Part shown: positions 7,674-15,467 of the stretch, piece after piece
Layout: every line of letters begins with the position of its first letter
Position numbering within the stretch: the stretch's first letter is position 1
Notes under the pieces: generated by a model
Seen by the model: the letters and a program-made list of their open reading frames with translations, nothing else
What the model was told of the DNA's origin: nothing
The model's database searches: none
Translations under genes and position numbers: made by a program
Assembly (NCBI GenBank): GCA_019245115.1
Contig: JAFARZ010000063.1
Location: forward strand, 1-43,883
Direction of reading: 5' to 3'
Origin: Streptosporangiaceae bacterium
Lineage (GTDB): Bacteria; Actinomycetota; Actinomycetes; Streptosporangiales; Streptosporangiaceae
Length of the DNA: 43,883 nt

Positions 7674-9023
7674 GTGAGCGACATAACCAGGCGTGGCGTG
7701 TTGAAGACAGGGCTGGCCGCGGGCGCGGTGGCCGGAACCGGTGCGTGGCGGTCGGCGCCCGCCGGATGGCGCGGCGGGCCGGCGCGCAAGCCCGGATCGC
7801 TGCCCGACCCGGGGCTGCCGGCGGGAACCGATACGATCCCGCAGATCGAGCACATCGTCGTGGTGATGATGGAAAACCACTCCTACGACAACCGGCTCGG
7901 CATGCTCCGCCGCGGCGGGGCGGACGGGTTCAGGCTCGGCCTCACCGGCAAGCCGACGGCCACCAACCCCTACCGGGACGGCCGGATCCAGCACGCCTTC
8001 CGGATGCCCACCACCTGCCAGAACAGCACCGTGACGCAGGAGTGGGGTAACAGCCACATCCAGTACGACAACGGCAAGATGGACGGGTTCGTGATAACCA
8101 GCGGCGCCGAGTCGATGGGCTACTGGCAGGAGGAGGACCAGCCCTTCTACTATTCGCTGGCACGGACGTTCCCGATCGCCGACCGGTATTTCTGCTCGGT
8201 GCTCGGCCAGACCTATCCCAACCGCAGGTACCTGCTCGCGGCGACGTCCATCGGGCAGATCAACGACACGCTGCCCGCGCTCACCGACTACCCGGCCAAC
8301 GGCACGATCTTCGACCAGCTCGACAAGCACTCGGTGACCTGGAAGGACTACTACACCACGCTGCCCTCGGTGGCCTTGTTCCCCGAGCTGTACCTCAAGA
8401 ACATCGGCACCAAAGTGGTGCCGATCGCGAACTTCTTCACCGACGCGGCGGCCGGGACCCTGCCCGGCTACTGCCTGGTGGAGCCGGACTACGGAAACCA
8501 GTCCGAGGAAAACCCGCAGAACATCGTCGCGGGCGAGGCGTTCGTGGCCAGCGTGGTCAACGCCGTCATCAACGGCCCCGGCTGGGACAAGACGCTGCTG
8601 ATCTGGACCTACGACGAGCACGGCGGCTATTACGACCATGTGCCGCCGCCAGCCGCGATCGCACCCGACGCGATCCCGCCCGCCGTCCCGGCCGGGCAGA
8701 GCGCCTACGACGGGTTCGGCAGGTATGGCTTCCGGGTGCCGTTCGCGATCGTATCGCCGTGGGCCCGGGCGGACTACGTGTCACACCGCGTGTTCGACCA
8801 CACCAGCATCCTGAAGCTGGTCGAGACCAAGTGGAACCTGCCCGCGCTGACCTACCGGGACGCCAACGCCCTGGCCATGCTGGACATGCTCGACCTGCGT
8901 CGCCCCGCCTTCGCCGAGCCGCCCGCGCTCGCCAAACCGCTCCTGGAGACCGACCCGGCCTCGCTGTCCTGCAACGTCACCGGTCCAGGCGTCATCCCGC
9001 CCCCCGGCTCGGTCACCGGCTGA
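7674..9023 (+). CDS. Tat-exported phosphoesterase (phospholipase C/acid phosphatase family)
   Basis: This 449-residue secreted hydrolase belongs to the bacterial phospholipase C-type phosphoesterase family. The N-terminus MSDITRRGVLKTGLAAGAVA is a twin-arginine signal peptide. Family motifs are visible: MMENHSYDN (near residue 65), the central FCSVLGQTYPNRRYLL, and YDEHGGYYDHVPPP (near 312). The terminal VPFAIVSPWARADYVSH and FDHTSILKLVETKWNL are also present. These supply the Asp, Glu, Asn and His ligands of the metal/phosphate site. The substrate (phospholipid or phosphomonoester) cannot be told from sequence. The GTG start has GAGAAGGGG (7651-7659) a little far upstream. It stands alone, about 100 bases after the NRAMP gene. 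Confidence 0.88.
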   Translation: MSDITRRGVLKTGLAAGAVAGTGAWRSAPAGWRGGPARKPGSLPDPGLPAGTDTIPQIEHIVVVMMENHSYDNRLGMLRRGGADGFRLGLTGKPTATNPYRDGRIQHAFRMPTTCQNSTVTQEWGNSHIQYDNGKMDGFVITSGAESMGYWQEEDQPFYYSLARTFPIADRYFCSVLGQTYPNRRYLLAATSIGQINDTLPALTDYPANGTIFDQLDKHSVTWKDYYTTLPSVALFPELYLKNIGTKVVPIANFFTDAAAGTLPGYCLVEPDYGNQSEENPQNIVAGEAFVASVVNAVINGPGWDKTLLIWTYDEHGGYYDHVPPPAAIAPDAIPPAVPAGQSAYDGFGRYGFRVPFAIVSPWARADYVSHRVFDHTSILKLVETKWNLPALTYRDANALAMLDMLDLRRPAFAEPPALAKPLLETDPASLSCNVTGPGVIPPPGSVTG

Positions 9024-9068
9024 CGGTTTCACGAAAAGCTGCCCTTTGATCACTCCGCGTGGACTATC

Positions 9069-9104
9069 CTCACGCTTCGAAGCAAGTCAATTCCGGAGCG
9101 TGAG
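9069..9104 (+). promoter_or_regulatory. Inverted repeat overlapping the ribosome binding site of the lipoprotein gene
   Basis: CTCACGCT (9069-9076) is repeated inverted as AGCGTGAG (9097-9104), 20 bases apart. The right arm overlaps the AGAAAGG ribosome binding site (9103-9109) of the gene starting at 9117. A repressor site or an RNA hairpin hiding the binding site are both possible; neither is proven. Confidence 0.35.
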
Positions 9105-9116
9105 AAAGGTATCTTC

Positions 9117-9878
9117 ATGTCCGAGCGTTACTGGCAGCGGCCTGCGGGGCTGCGATTCACGGGGCCGAGGGTCGCGGCGGTGCTGGCGGTGGCTGGTACC
9201 GCCGCGCTGGCCGGCTGCGGCGGAGGGACGGGCGGCGGCTCGGGCGGTGGCACGGCCAGCGGTTCGTCGTCGGCCGGGATGGCCGCGGCCAACATGCCCA
9301 GCTCCTATTCGCTCGGGCAACTGCGGGGAGCCCTGCTCACCACGGTGAACGGCGCGCGCCCGGTCGCCGCCCCGCAGAGCGGTTCGTATGGCAGCCTGCC
9401 GGACATACAGGCCAGCAAGCAGCTGATGCACGGTGTGACGGTCAAGCCGGCCAAGTGCGCGGATGCGACGGTTACCGGCTTCAACTCGGCACGGTTCGCC
9501 CAGTCGGCGGCCTCGGTGGTGACGTTCTCGGTGGGCCGGGACGGGGTCTCGGAGGTCATCGTGGCGGCGTCCCCGGCCAACGCGGCCGCGGCGCTGGCGG
9601 CCGAGCTGCCGTCCGGGTGCGCGCACTACGACGCGACCGTGAACGGCAAGACGTTCGTGTACTCGATCAAGCAGGCGCCGCTGTCCGGCATCGCCGAGCA
9701 GGCGCGGGCCCTGAACGTCAAGGCGGCTGGCTACGCCACCGTGAACGCCTGGTCGGTGGTGTACCGCTCCAGCGGCTTCGTCGGCGCGGTCACGATCGTC
9801 GGCCCCGACGCGTCCGAGTCGGGCGCCAAGGTGCTGGCCGAAGACGCTTATGCGAAGGCATCTGAGTCCCTGCACTGA
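9117..9878 (+). CDS. Secreted lipoprotein of unknown function
   Basis: This 253-residue protein has a lipoprotein signal peptide. A hydrophobic stretch (residues 18-32) ends in the lipobox Leu-Ala-Gly-Cys34, followed by a flexible Gly/Ser linker (GGGTGGGSGGGTASGSSS). The mature domain of about 190 residues contains three cysteines and an alternating alpha/beta pattern. It resembles small sensor-like lipoprotein domains of actinobacteria, but I do not recognise a named family. The ATG start is supported by AGAAAGG seven bases upstream. It would be anchored to the outer face of the cytoplasmic membrane. The aminotransferase gene begins 23 bases after its stop, probably with its own start signals. 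Confidence 0.8.
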   Translation: MSERYWQRPAGLRFTGPRVAAVLAVAGTAALAGCGGGTGGGSGGGTASGSSSAGMAAANMPSSYSLGQLRGALLTTVNGARPVAAPQSGSYGSLPDIQASKQLMHGVTVKPAKCADATVTGFNSARFAQSAASVVTFSVGRDGVSEVIVAASPANAAAALAAELPSGCAHYDATVNGKTFVYSIKQAPLSGIAEQARALNVKAAGYATVNAWSVVYRSSGFVGAVTIVGPDASESGAKVLAEDAYAKASESLH

Positions 9879-9901
9879 TCCTGGAATGACAGACTGGGAT
9901 C

Positions 9902-10999
9902 ATGCCAGATCGGGATGCCTCAGTTCGCGAAGACGGCCGCGTCTACCCGCGATTCCGCGCGGTGCTCGACGGGTTCCCGGCCTACCGGCCGGGCCGGACC
10001 CCGGTGAGCGCGGGCGGCAAGTCACACAAGCTGTCCTCGAACGAATGCCCCTACGGGCCGTTGCCGTCGGTGGTCGAAGTGATCACCGAGGCGGCCCGTT
10101 CGGTCAACCGGTATCCGGACAACGGCGCGGAGGCGCTGATAGAGGCGATCGCCCAGCGGTTCGGCGTCCCGGTGGACCATGTGGCGGTCGGGTGCGGCTC
10201 GGTCGGGGTGGCCCAGCAACTGTTCGAGGCGGTCGGCGAACCGGGCGCCGAGGTGCTGTACGCGTGGCGCTCCTTCGAGGCGTATCCCGCGCTGGCCGAC
10301 CTCGCCGCCGCGGAGTCGGTCCGCGTCGCGCTCACGGACGAAACCCACGACCTGACCGCGATGGCGGACGCGATCACTCCACGCACCAGGATGATCTTCA
10401 TCTGCAACCCGAACAACCCGACCGGCACCGTCGTGCACGCCGCGGAACTCGCCGGGTTCCTGGACCGGGTACCACCGGACTGCCTGGTGGTGCTCGACGA
10501 GGCGTACCGCGAGTACATCCGCGACGCGGCGGTGCCGGATGGGATCGAGGTGTACCGGGACCGGCCCAATGTGGCGGTGCTGCGCACATTCTCCAAGGCG
10601 TACGGCCTGGCTGGCCTACGGGTCGGCTTCCTGGTCGGACATCCGGCGGTGGCCGCGGCGGCCCGCAGCACGATGCTGCCGTTCTCGGTGAACCGGCTCG
10701 CCCAGGCCGCCGCGATCGCGTCACTGGCCGCCGAGGATGAGCTGATGCAGCGAGTCGAGCTGACCGTCAAGGAGCGGACCCGGGTGCGCGAGGAACTGGT
10801 CGCGACCGGATGGGCGGTGCCGCCGACCGAGGCCAATTTCGTCTGGCTCCGGCTGGGGGAGCGCACCATGGAGTTCGCCGCGGCGTGCGAGGAGGCGGGG
10901 ATCGCGGTCCGCCCGTTCGCCGGCGAGGGAGCCAGGGTGAGCATCGGCGACCCGGAGGCCAACGACGCGTTCCTTCGGCTGGCCCGTGCCTGGCGATAG
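9902..10999 (+). CDS. pat: Aromatic amino acid/histidinol-phosphate-type aminotransferase (Pat)
   Basis: This 365-residue PLP-dependent fold-type I aminotransferase catalyses transamination of aromatic amino acids or histidinol phosphate with 2-oxoglutarate. Visible landmarks are [15 protein letters not shown] at the N-terminus, [15 protein letters not shown] and [12 protein letters not shown] in the cofactor phosphate region. [12 protein letters not shown] holds the PLP-ring Asn, [11 protein letters not shown] the conserved Asp and Tyr, and [14 protein letters not shown] the Schiff-base Lys. The pattern matches the mycobacterial Pat/HisC2 branch more than biosynthetic HisC, and no his genes are nearby. 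Length is slightly above the usual 350-360. It is probably monocistronic. Confidence 0.9.
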   Translation: MPDRDASVREDGRVYPRFRAVLDGFPAYRPGRTPVSAGGKSHKLSSNECPYGPLPSVVEVITEAARSVNRYPDNGAEALIEAIAQRFGVPVDHVAVGCGSVGVAQQLFEAVGEPGAEVLYAWRSFEAYPALADLAAAESVRVALTDETHDLTAMADAITPRTRMIFICNPNNPTGTVVHAAELAGFLDRVPPDCLVVLDEAYREYIRDAAVPDGIEVYRDRPNVAVLRTFSKAYGLAGLRVGFLVGHPAVAAAARSTMLPFSVNRLAQAAAIASLAAEDELMQRVELTVKERTRVREELVATGWAVPPTEANFVWLRLGERTMEFAAACEEAGIAVRPFAGEGARVSIGDPEANDAFLRLARAWR

Positions 11000-11023
11000 A
11001 TATCATGGCTACAAGGGGTAGTC

Positions 11024-12127
11024 ATGCTACTGCGTCTGGTTGCTGTTTGGCTGGTTGCTGTTTGGCTGATTGCTGTGTGGCTGGTCGCGCCGGTCCTGGT
11101 GCTGGTACTGGGCCTGGGCCTGGCCGGATGCTCGTCGGGCGGCTCAGTTCCGCGGGCGGGCCGGCTCCCGGTCGGTCCGGGTTACTGGACCGTCCACCGG
11201 TTGCTTAGCGCGCGGCCCTGGGCGGCTGCGCGGGGCGAGCTGCCGTCGCCAGGCACCACCCCGACACCGAGACAGGCTGTCAAGACGCTGCGGGTGGGCG
11301 CGCTCTTCGACACCGACAGCAACGGCGGCCATTTCTGCACCGCCAGCGTGGTAGCCAGCCCGGCGGGCAACGTGCTCATCACCGCCGCGCACTGCGTCAA
11401 CTCCGGTACCGGCGGAGCCAACCGGTCAAACATCGTGTTCATCCCCAACTACGCGGACGGCCAGACTCCCAACGGTGTCTGGACGCCATCGCGGTACGTG
11501 CTCGACCCGCGCTGGGTGCACGGCGCCGATCCCGATCTCGACGTCGCCTTCATCGTGCTCAAGCCGCTGAACGGCAAGAACATCCAGCAGGTGCTGGGCG
11601 GCAACCAGATCGCGTTCGACGCGGGGTTCCGGCACCTGGTCCGGGTGACCGGCTACCCGTCCAGCGCCAGCGCCCCGATCGCCTGCCGGAACTGGACCAG
11701 CCAGCAGAGCGAGCACCAGCTCAAGTTCGTGTGCGCTGACTTCACCGGAGGCACCAGCGGCAGCCCGTGGATCATCCGGCCGGACACGCGCAGCCAGACC
11801 GGCACGATCATCGGCGTAATCGGCGGCTATCAGGAGGGCGGCGACACTCCGCAGATCTCCTACAGCGCCTACCTGGACGACGACATCAAGAAGCTCTACA
11901 ACGAAGCGGTCTCCGGCTTATCCCAAAGGGACCATAATCGCCATGCAGCCGTGCCGGGCACCGCCATGCAGCCGTGCCGGGCACGGGACCCCGGCCGGGT
12001 CGATGGGCCTCCTTCCACGCAGCACCCGCCCATCACCTCCAACAGCGCGGAAATACCGTGCTGCACGGAACTTTACCCGCCGAATTCGTACACTAATTTT
12101 CCGTCTAGCACGAATGTTCCGTCTTAA
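11024..12127 (+). CDS. Lipoprotein-type trypsin-like serine protease with odd C-terminal tail
   Basis: This 367-residue protein has a very hydrophobic signal segment built from repeated Leu-Val-Ala-Val-Trp units, then lipobox Leu-Ala-Gly-Cys36. A chymotrypsin-fold domain follows with a full triad: His123 in LITAAHC, Asp173 in DPDLDVAFIVL, and Ser245 in GGTSGSPW. It should act outside the cell, lipid-anchored. The ATG at 11024 has AAGGGG five bases upstream. The protease domain is complete by about residue 305 (DDDIKKLYNEAVSGL). The remaining 60 residues are unlike a protease, rich in Cys, Pro, Ser and Asn, and begin exactly at a 23-bp-period duplication, so the tail is probably an acquired or frame-shifted extension. 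Confidence 0.85.
   Translation: MLLRLVAVWLVAVWLIAVWLVAPVLVLVLGLGLAGCSSGGSVPRAGRLPVGPGYWTVHRLLSARPWAAARGELPSPGTTPTPRQAVKTLRVGALFDTDSNGGHFCTASVVASPAGNVLITAAHCVNSGTGGANRSNIVFIPNYADGQTPNGVWTPSRYVLDPRWVHGADPDLDVAFIVLKPLNGKNIQQVLGGNQIAFDAGFRHLVRVTGYPSSASAPIACRNWTSQQSEHQLKFVCADFTGGTSGSPWIIRPDTRSQTGTIIGVIGGYQEGGDTPQISYSAYLDDDIKKLYNEAVSGLSQRDHNRHAAVPGTAMQPCRARDPGRVDGPPSTQHPPITSNSAEIPCCTELYPPNSYTNFPSSTNVPS
11036..11080 (+). repeat. 15-bp tandem repeat within the protease signal peptide
   Basis: CTGGTTGCTGTTTGG is present twice exactly (11036-11050, 11051-11065) and once with two changes (11066-11080), with a partial fourth unit. It encodes Leu-Val-Ala-Val-Trp repeats that form the membrane-inserting core of the signal peptide, so copy number directly sets its hydrophobic length. 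Confidence 0.9.
11940..11984 (+). repeat. Direct repeat (22 of 23 bp) at the end of the protease domain
   Basis: The 22-base unit at 11940-11961 recurs at 11963-11984. Because the period (23) is not a multiple of three, the two copies are read in different frames. A 14-base segment at the end of the second copy (11977-11990) is repeated inverted at 12130-12143, bracketing the unusual C-terminal tail and stop codon of the protease gene. Confidence 0.85.
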
Positions 12128-12312
12128 TGGGTCCCGTGCCCGGTGGTTGTGGCATTCGCGGGCTCAGGTGCGCCGCGCGCAATTCGGATATTTCACGAAA
12201 CGCCGGGAAGAGGCGGACCAAAAGGTCTCCGCTACGACACCCCGTCAACCTTGGTGATTTGCCCATATCATCACACAGCGGGCACGCGGGCCAGTCGTTT
12301 TGCGGAAGATAG

Positions 12313-12372
12313 GAGCCTCACGGAAGAAAAGGCGGCGGAAACCGCCGCCTTTTCTTCCGTGAGGCTCTTTTA
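12313..12372 (+). terminator. Rho-independent terminator with a perfect 26-bp stem
   Basis: Positions 12313-12338 pair perfectly with 12342-12367 around an AAA loop, followed by TTTT (12368-12371). It lies 186 bases after the protease stop and would end plus-strand transcription before the murA gene. The stem is much longer than the usual 8-12 bp, and its lower half is A/T-rich (GAAGAAAAGG pairing with CCTTTTCTTC). Confidence 0.9.
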
Positions 12373-12548
12373 TTCCACTTCATCCAGCGAAACCGCCACA
12401 CACAGAACGGGCCATAGCCCACCAAAACCGACAGCCACTCGCGCCGCAAACTCGATGTACCAGTAATTGAAGCTTTTACTACCCGGGGATGGCCGTCCAT
12501 AGCGATTCATTGAGCCGGGACGAAACGGACGAGTCGCAAAATGTCGGG

Positions 12549-12830
12549 CGACGGCGGCGGACGGTCGGGGACGGGATCGGGACCGGGACCGGGATCACGA
12601 CGGGGACGGGAGACGGACGGGATCGCGACGGGACCGGGACGGGGACCGGGACCGGGATCACGACGGGGACGGGAGACGGACGGGATCGCGACGGGGACGG
12701 GGGACGGGGGACGGGATCGCGACGGGAACGGGGACGGGATCGCGACGGTACGGGGACGGACGGGATCGGGACGGGATCGGGACGGGGACAGGGACGCGAT
12801 CGGGGGCCAAGCGGGACCGGGACCGGGGTT
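12549..12830. repeat. G-rich degenerate hexamer tract with an embedded 63-bp-period duplication
   Basis: The plus strand is almost entirely built of GGGACG, GGGACC and GGGATC-type hexamers. A 54-base segment (12579-12632) recurs identically at 12642-12695. Regularly spaced GGG/GGGG runs could form G-quadruplexes on the plus strand. The tract immediately follows the murA stop codon, so in the murA transcript it would be C-rich and largely free of guanine runs. Confidence 0.85.
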
Positions 12831-12840
12831 GGCGGCGCGG

Positions 12841-14121
12841 CTAGTCCTCGGCTTCGGCAACTACGTCGGCGCCCAGGGCGGCGAAGCGGGATGCTATGGC
12901 GGCGTGGCCGCGGTCGATGAGGTAGCCGGGCGCGACGACCGTCTCCCCCTCGGCGGCCAGGCCGGCCAGGATAAGCGCGATGCCGGTGCGGAGGTCGTGG
13001 GCGACCACCTCGGCGCCGCGCAGCGACGCCGGGCCGTGCGCGATCGCCACGTTGCCGTCGAACTCTACGTCGGCCCCCATCTTGTTGAGCTCGCCGACCA
13101 GCGTGTACCGGCCGTCGAAGATCGTCTCGCGGATATAGCTCGCGCCTTCGGCCAGGCACGCCAGCGCCATGATCGGCGACTGGAGGTCGGTGGCGAAACC
13201 GGGGTACGGCCCGGTGATCACGTTGATGGGACGCAGCGGCCGGTCGCGGCGTACCGACAGCACCGCACCGTGCGGCGCGAACTCGACGCCCATCTGCTCC
13301 AGCTTCCACCGCACCACGCCGAAGTGATCCAGCGAAGCGCCCACCAGGTTCAGCTCACCGCCGGTGATGGCCGCGGCCATCGCGAACACGCCCGCGTCGA
13401 TGCGGTCCGGCATGACGGTGTGCTCGACCGCGGACAACTCGGAAACTCCATGAACGGTGATGAACCCGGTTCCGCCGCCACTGATCCGCGCCCCCATCTT
13501 GGACAGGAAGGCGATCACGTCCAGGACCTCGGGCTCCTGCGCGGTGTTGTCGATGATCGTCTTGCCCGGTGCCAGCGACGCCGCCATGATCAGGTTCTCG
13601 GTGCCGGTGTGCGACGGGGTGTCAAGGTACAGGTGGGCGCCCTGCAACTTGCTGGCCTTGATGCGGATCACCGACTCTCCCTCGTCGACCACCGCGCCGA
13701 GCCGGGCGAAGCCCCGGTAGTGGAAGTCGAGGTTGCGGCTGCCGAGGTTGCAGCCGCCGACGCCCTCGATGACCGCCTCGCCGAACCGGTGCAGCAGCGC
13801 GGGGACGAACAGCACCGAACCGCGGAACCGCCGGGCGATCTCGGCCGGCAGCACCGGGCTGGTCAGCCGGGACGCGTCGACGACCAGTGTCCGCTCGGCC
13901 TCGTGGAACTCGACCAGCGCGCCGATGGCCTGCGCCAGTTCCACCGCGCGCCGGACGTCTTCGATCGGCGGGACGTTTCTCAGCACCGTCCGCCCGTTGC
14001 CGGTGAGCAGCGACGCCGCGATCATCTTCAGTGCTGCGTTCTTCGCGCCTTGCACGAAGACGGTGCCGTTCAGGGGCGTGCCGCCGCGCACGCGGTAGCG
14101 AGTCTCGGGTGCGTTGGTCAT
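12841..14121 (-). CDS. murA: UDP-N-acetylglucosamine 1-carboxyvinyltransferase (MurA family)
   Basis: This 426-residue cytosolic enzyme transfers enolpyruvate from phosphoenolpyruvate to UDP-GlcNAc, the first committed step of peptidoglycan synthesis. Landmarks are GAKNAALK (Lys27), the active-site loop with Cys124 and Arg129 in VGGCNLGSRNLDFH, and PGFATDLQSP with the catalytic Asp. The substrate-binding Arg is in GAEVVAHDLRTGIA. Most MurA loops read Arg-Pro-Val-Asp; here Pro-Val is replaced by Asn-Leu, so this may be a divergent paralogue rather than the housekeeping copy. It is the last gene of the purA-purD-ltrA-purB-murA series, starting five bases after the purB stop. Confidence 0.88.
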   Translation of the reverse strand: MTNAPETRYRVRGGTPLNGTVFVQGAKNAALKMIAASLLTGNGRTVLRNVPPIEDVRRAVELAQAIGALVEFHEAERTLVVDASRLTSPVLPAEIARRFRGSVLFVPALLHRFGEAVIEGVGGCNLGSRNLDFHYRGFARLGAVVDEGESVIRIKASKLQGAHLYLDTPSHTGTENLIMAASLAPGKTIIDNTAQEPEVLDVIAFLSKMGARISGGGTGFITVHGVSELSAVEHTVMPDRIDAGVFAMAAAITGGELNLVGASLDHFGVVRWKLEQMGVEFAPHGAVLSVRRDRPLRPINVITGPYPGFATDLQSPIMALACLAEGASYIRETIFDGRYTLVGELNKMGADVEFDGNVAIAHGPASLRGAEVVAHDLRTGIALILAGLAAEGETVVAPGYLIDRGHAAIASRFAALGADVVAEAED

Positions 14122-14126
14122 GGGTG

Positions 14127-15467
14127 TCAGCTTAGCCGCGCGAGCCGGTCGAAGACCGGAGCTAGGCGTTCTGTGTACCGTTCTGGGCGGAATGCCCGAT
14201 CTATAGCCTGTTCCGGGAGTGTCTGCCCGCGTGTCGCGGCCTCCTTGCGGAGGGCGTCACGGAACGGCTCGGCTCCCTGTCGCGCGTCCTGCGGCGCGCC
14301 AGAAAGCCCAGAAAACACTGTCATGGCCGCCGCCTGTACCAGCGCGTACGCGTCCTCACGGGTCATGCCCGCACGGACCAGCTCGAGCAGAACGGCCGAG
14401 GAATACACCAGCCCGCCGGTCAGATCCAGGTTGGCGCGCATCCGTGCCGCGTCGACCGTCAGCCCGGAAATCAGGCCCGTGGTCAGGTGCAGCACGTAGT
14501 CACAAACGATCGAAGCGTCGGGCAGCGCCACCCGCTCCACCGAGGAGTGCGAGATGTCCCGCTCGTGCCACAGCGGGACGCCCTCCAGTACCGGTGTCAC
14601 GTAGCCACGGATCACGCGGGCCAGGCCGCAGATCCGTTCCGACCGGATCGGGTTCTTCTTGTGCGGCATCGCCGACGAGCCCTTCTGGCCGGTCCGGAAC
14701 GGCTCGGCGAGCTCGCCCAGCTCGGAGCGCTGGCCGTGCCGCACCTCCAGCGCGACCGCCTCGCACACGGTCGCGATCAGGGCCAGCGCCGAAATCCATT
14801 CGCCGATACCGTCCCGCATGACCACCTGGGTGGCCACGTCGGCCGGGCGCAGCCCGAGCGCCGCCATGACCGACGTCTCAATGGCCGGGTCGATGTTGGA
14901 GTACGTGCCCACCGGCCCGGACAGCGTCCCCACCGCCACGGCCGAACGCGCCCGCCGCAGCCGATCCCGCGACCTGGCCATGGCGAACGCGAAGTCGGCT
15001 ACCCGGTGACCCCACACGTCCGGTTCCGCGTGGATCCCGTGAGTACGGCCCACCCGCAGCGTCGTGCGGTGCGCCAGCGCGTGGTCGCGCAGCACCGCGA
15101 CCAGCCGGTCGGCCTTGGCCAGCAGGATGTCGGTCGCCTCCACGAGCTGCACCGCCAGCGCGGTGTCCAGCAGGTCCGAGGAGGTCATCCCGTAGTGCAC
15201 GTACGCGGCAGCCGAACGCGGTGTGGTGTTGTCGGCCCATGCGGTCAGGAACGCGATCACGTCGTGGTCGGTCACAGCCTCCACCTCGGCGACCGCTTCC
15301 GGGGTCGGCGGCGGGGCGTTCCGCACCGGCTCGACCACGTCGGCGGGCACCGTGCCGGCCTGCGCGTGCGCCTCCAGGACGAGCACCTCCACCCGGCACC
15401 ACAGCTCGTACTTGTGCGCGTCGCTCCAGACCCGGCCCATGTCGGGCAGCGTGTACCGCGGAATCAT
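14127..15467 (-). CDS. purB: Adenylosuccinate lyase
   Basis: This 446-residue member of the fumarase/aspartase superfamily catalyses two steps of purine synthesis: SAICAR to AICAR plus fumarate, and adenylosuccinate to AMP plus fumarate. The superfamily signature GSSAMPHKKNPIRSERI is intact. The catalytic His region (GRTHGIHAEPDVWGHR) and YVHYGMTSSDLLDTA are also present. Length is normal. The ATG (15465-15467) overlaps the TGA of the upstream ltrA-like gene by four bases (ATGA), so translation is coupled. Its co-location with purA and purD fits a purine operon. Confidence 0.96.
   Translation of the reverse strand: MIPRYTLPDMGRVWSDAHKYELWCRVEVLVLEAHAQAGTVPADVVEPVRNAPPPTPEAVAEVEAVTDHDVIAFLTAWADNTTPRSAAAYVHYGMTSSDLLDTALAVQLVEATDILLAKADRLVAVLRDHALAHRTTLRVGRTHGIHAEPDVWGHRVADFAFAMARSRDRLRRARSAVAVGTLSGPVGTYSNIDPAIETSVMAALGLRPADVATQVVMRDGIGEWISALALIATVCEAVALEVRHGQRSELGELAEPFRTGQKGSSAMPHKKNPIRSERICGLARVIRGYVTPVLEGVPLWHERDISHSSVERVALPDASIVCDYVLHLTTGLISGLTVDAARMRANLDLTGGLVYSSAVLLELVRAGMTREDAYALVQAAAMTVFSGLSGAPQDARQGAEPFRDALRKEAATRGQTLPEQAIDRAFRPERYTERLAPVFDRLARLS

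Larger units (their letters stand above)
12128..12840. other. Intergenic region between convergent protease and murA genes
   Basis: No gene is supported in these 713 bases. They hold, in order, about 185 bases with no recognised feature, a very strong hairpin terminator (12313-12372), about 170 bases of lower-GC sequence, and a G-rich degenerate repeat tract (12549-12830) that ends at the murA stop codon. Long frames across the repeat tract on both strands are compositional artefacts. Confidence 0.7.

Noticed and set aside
12479..13309. Open frames through the G-rich tract on both strands
   Set aside because: They run without stops only because the hexamer repeat lacks stop codons; the repeats give Pro/Arg/Ser-type peptides with no family match, and they overlap murA.
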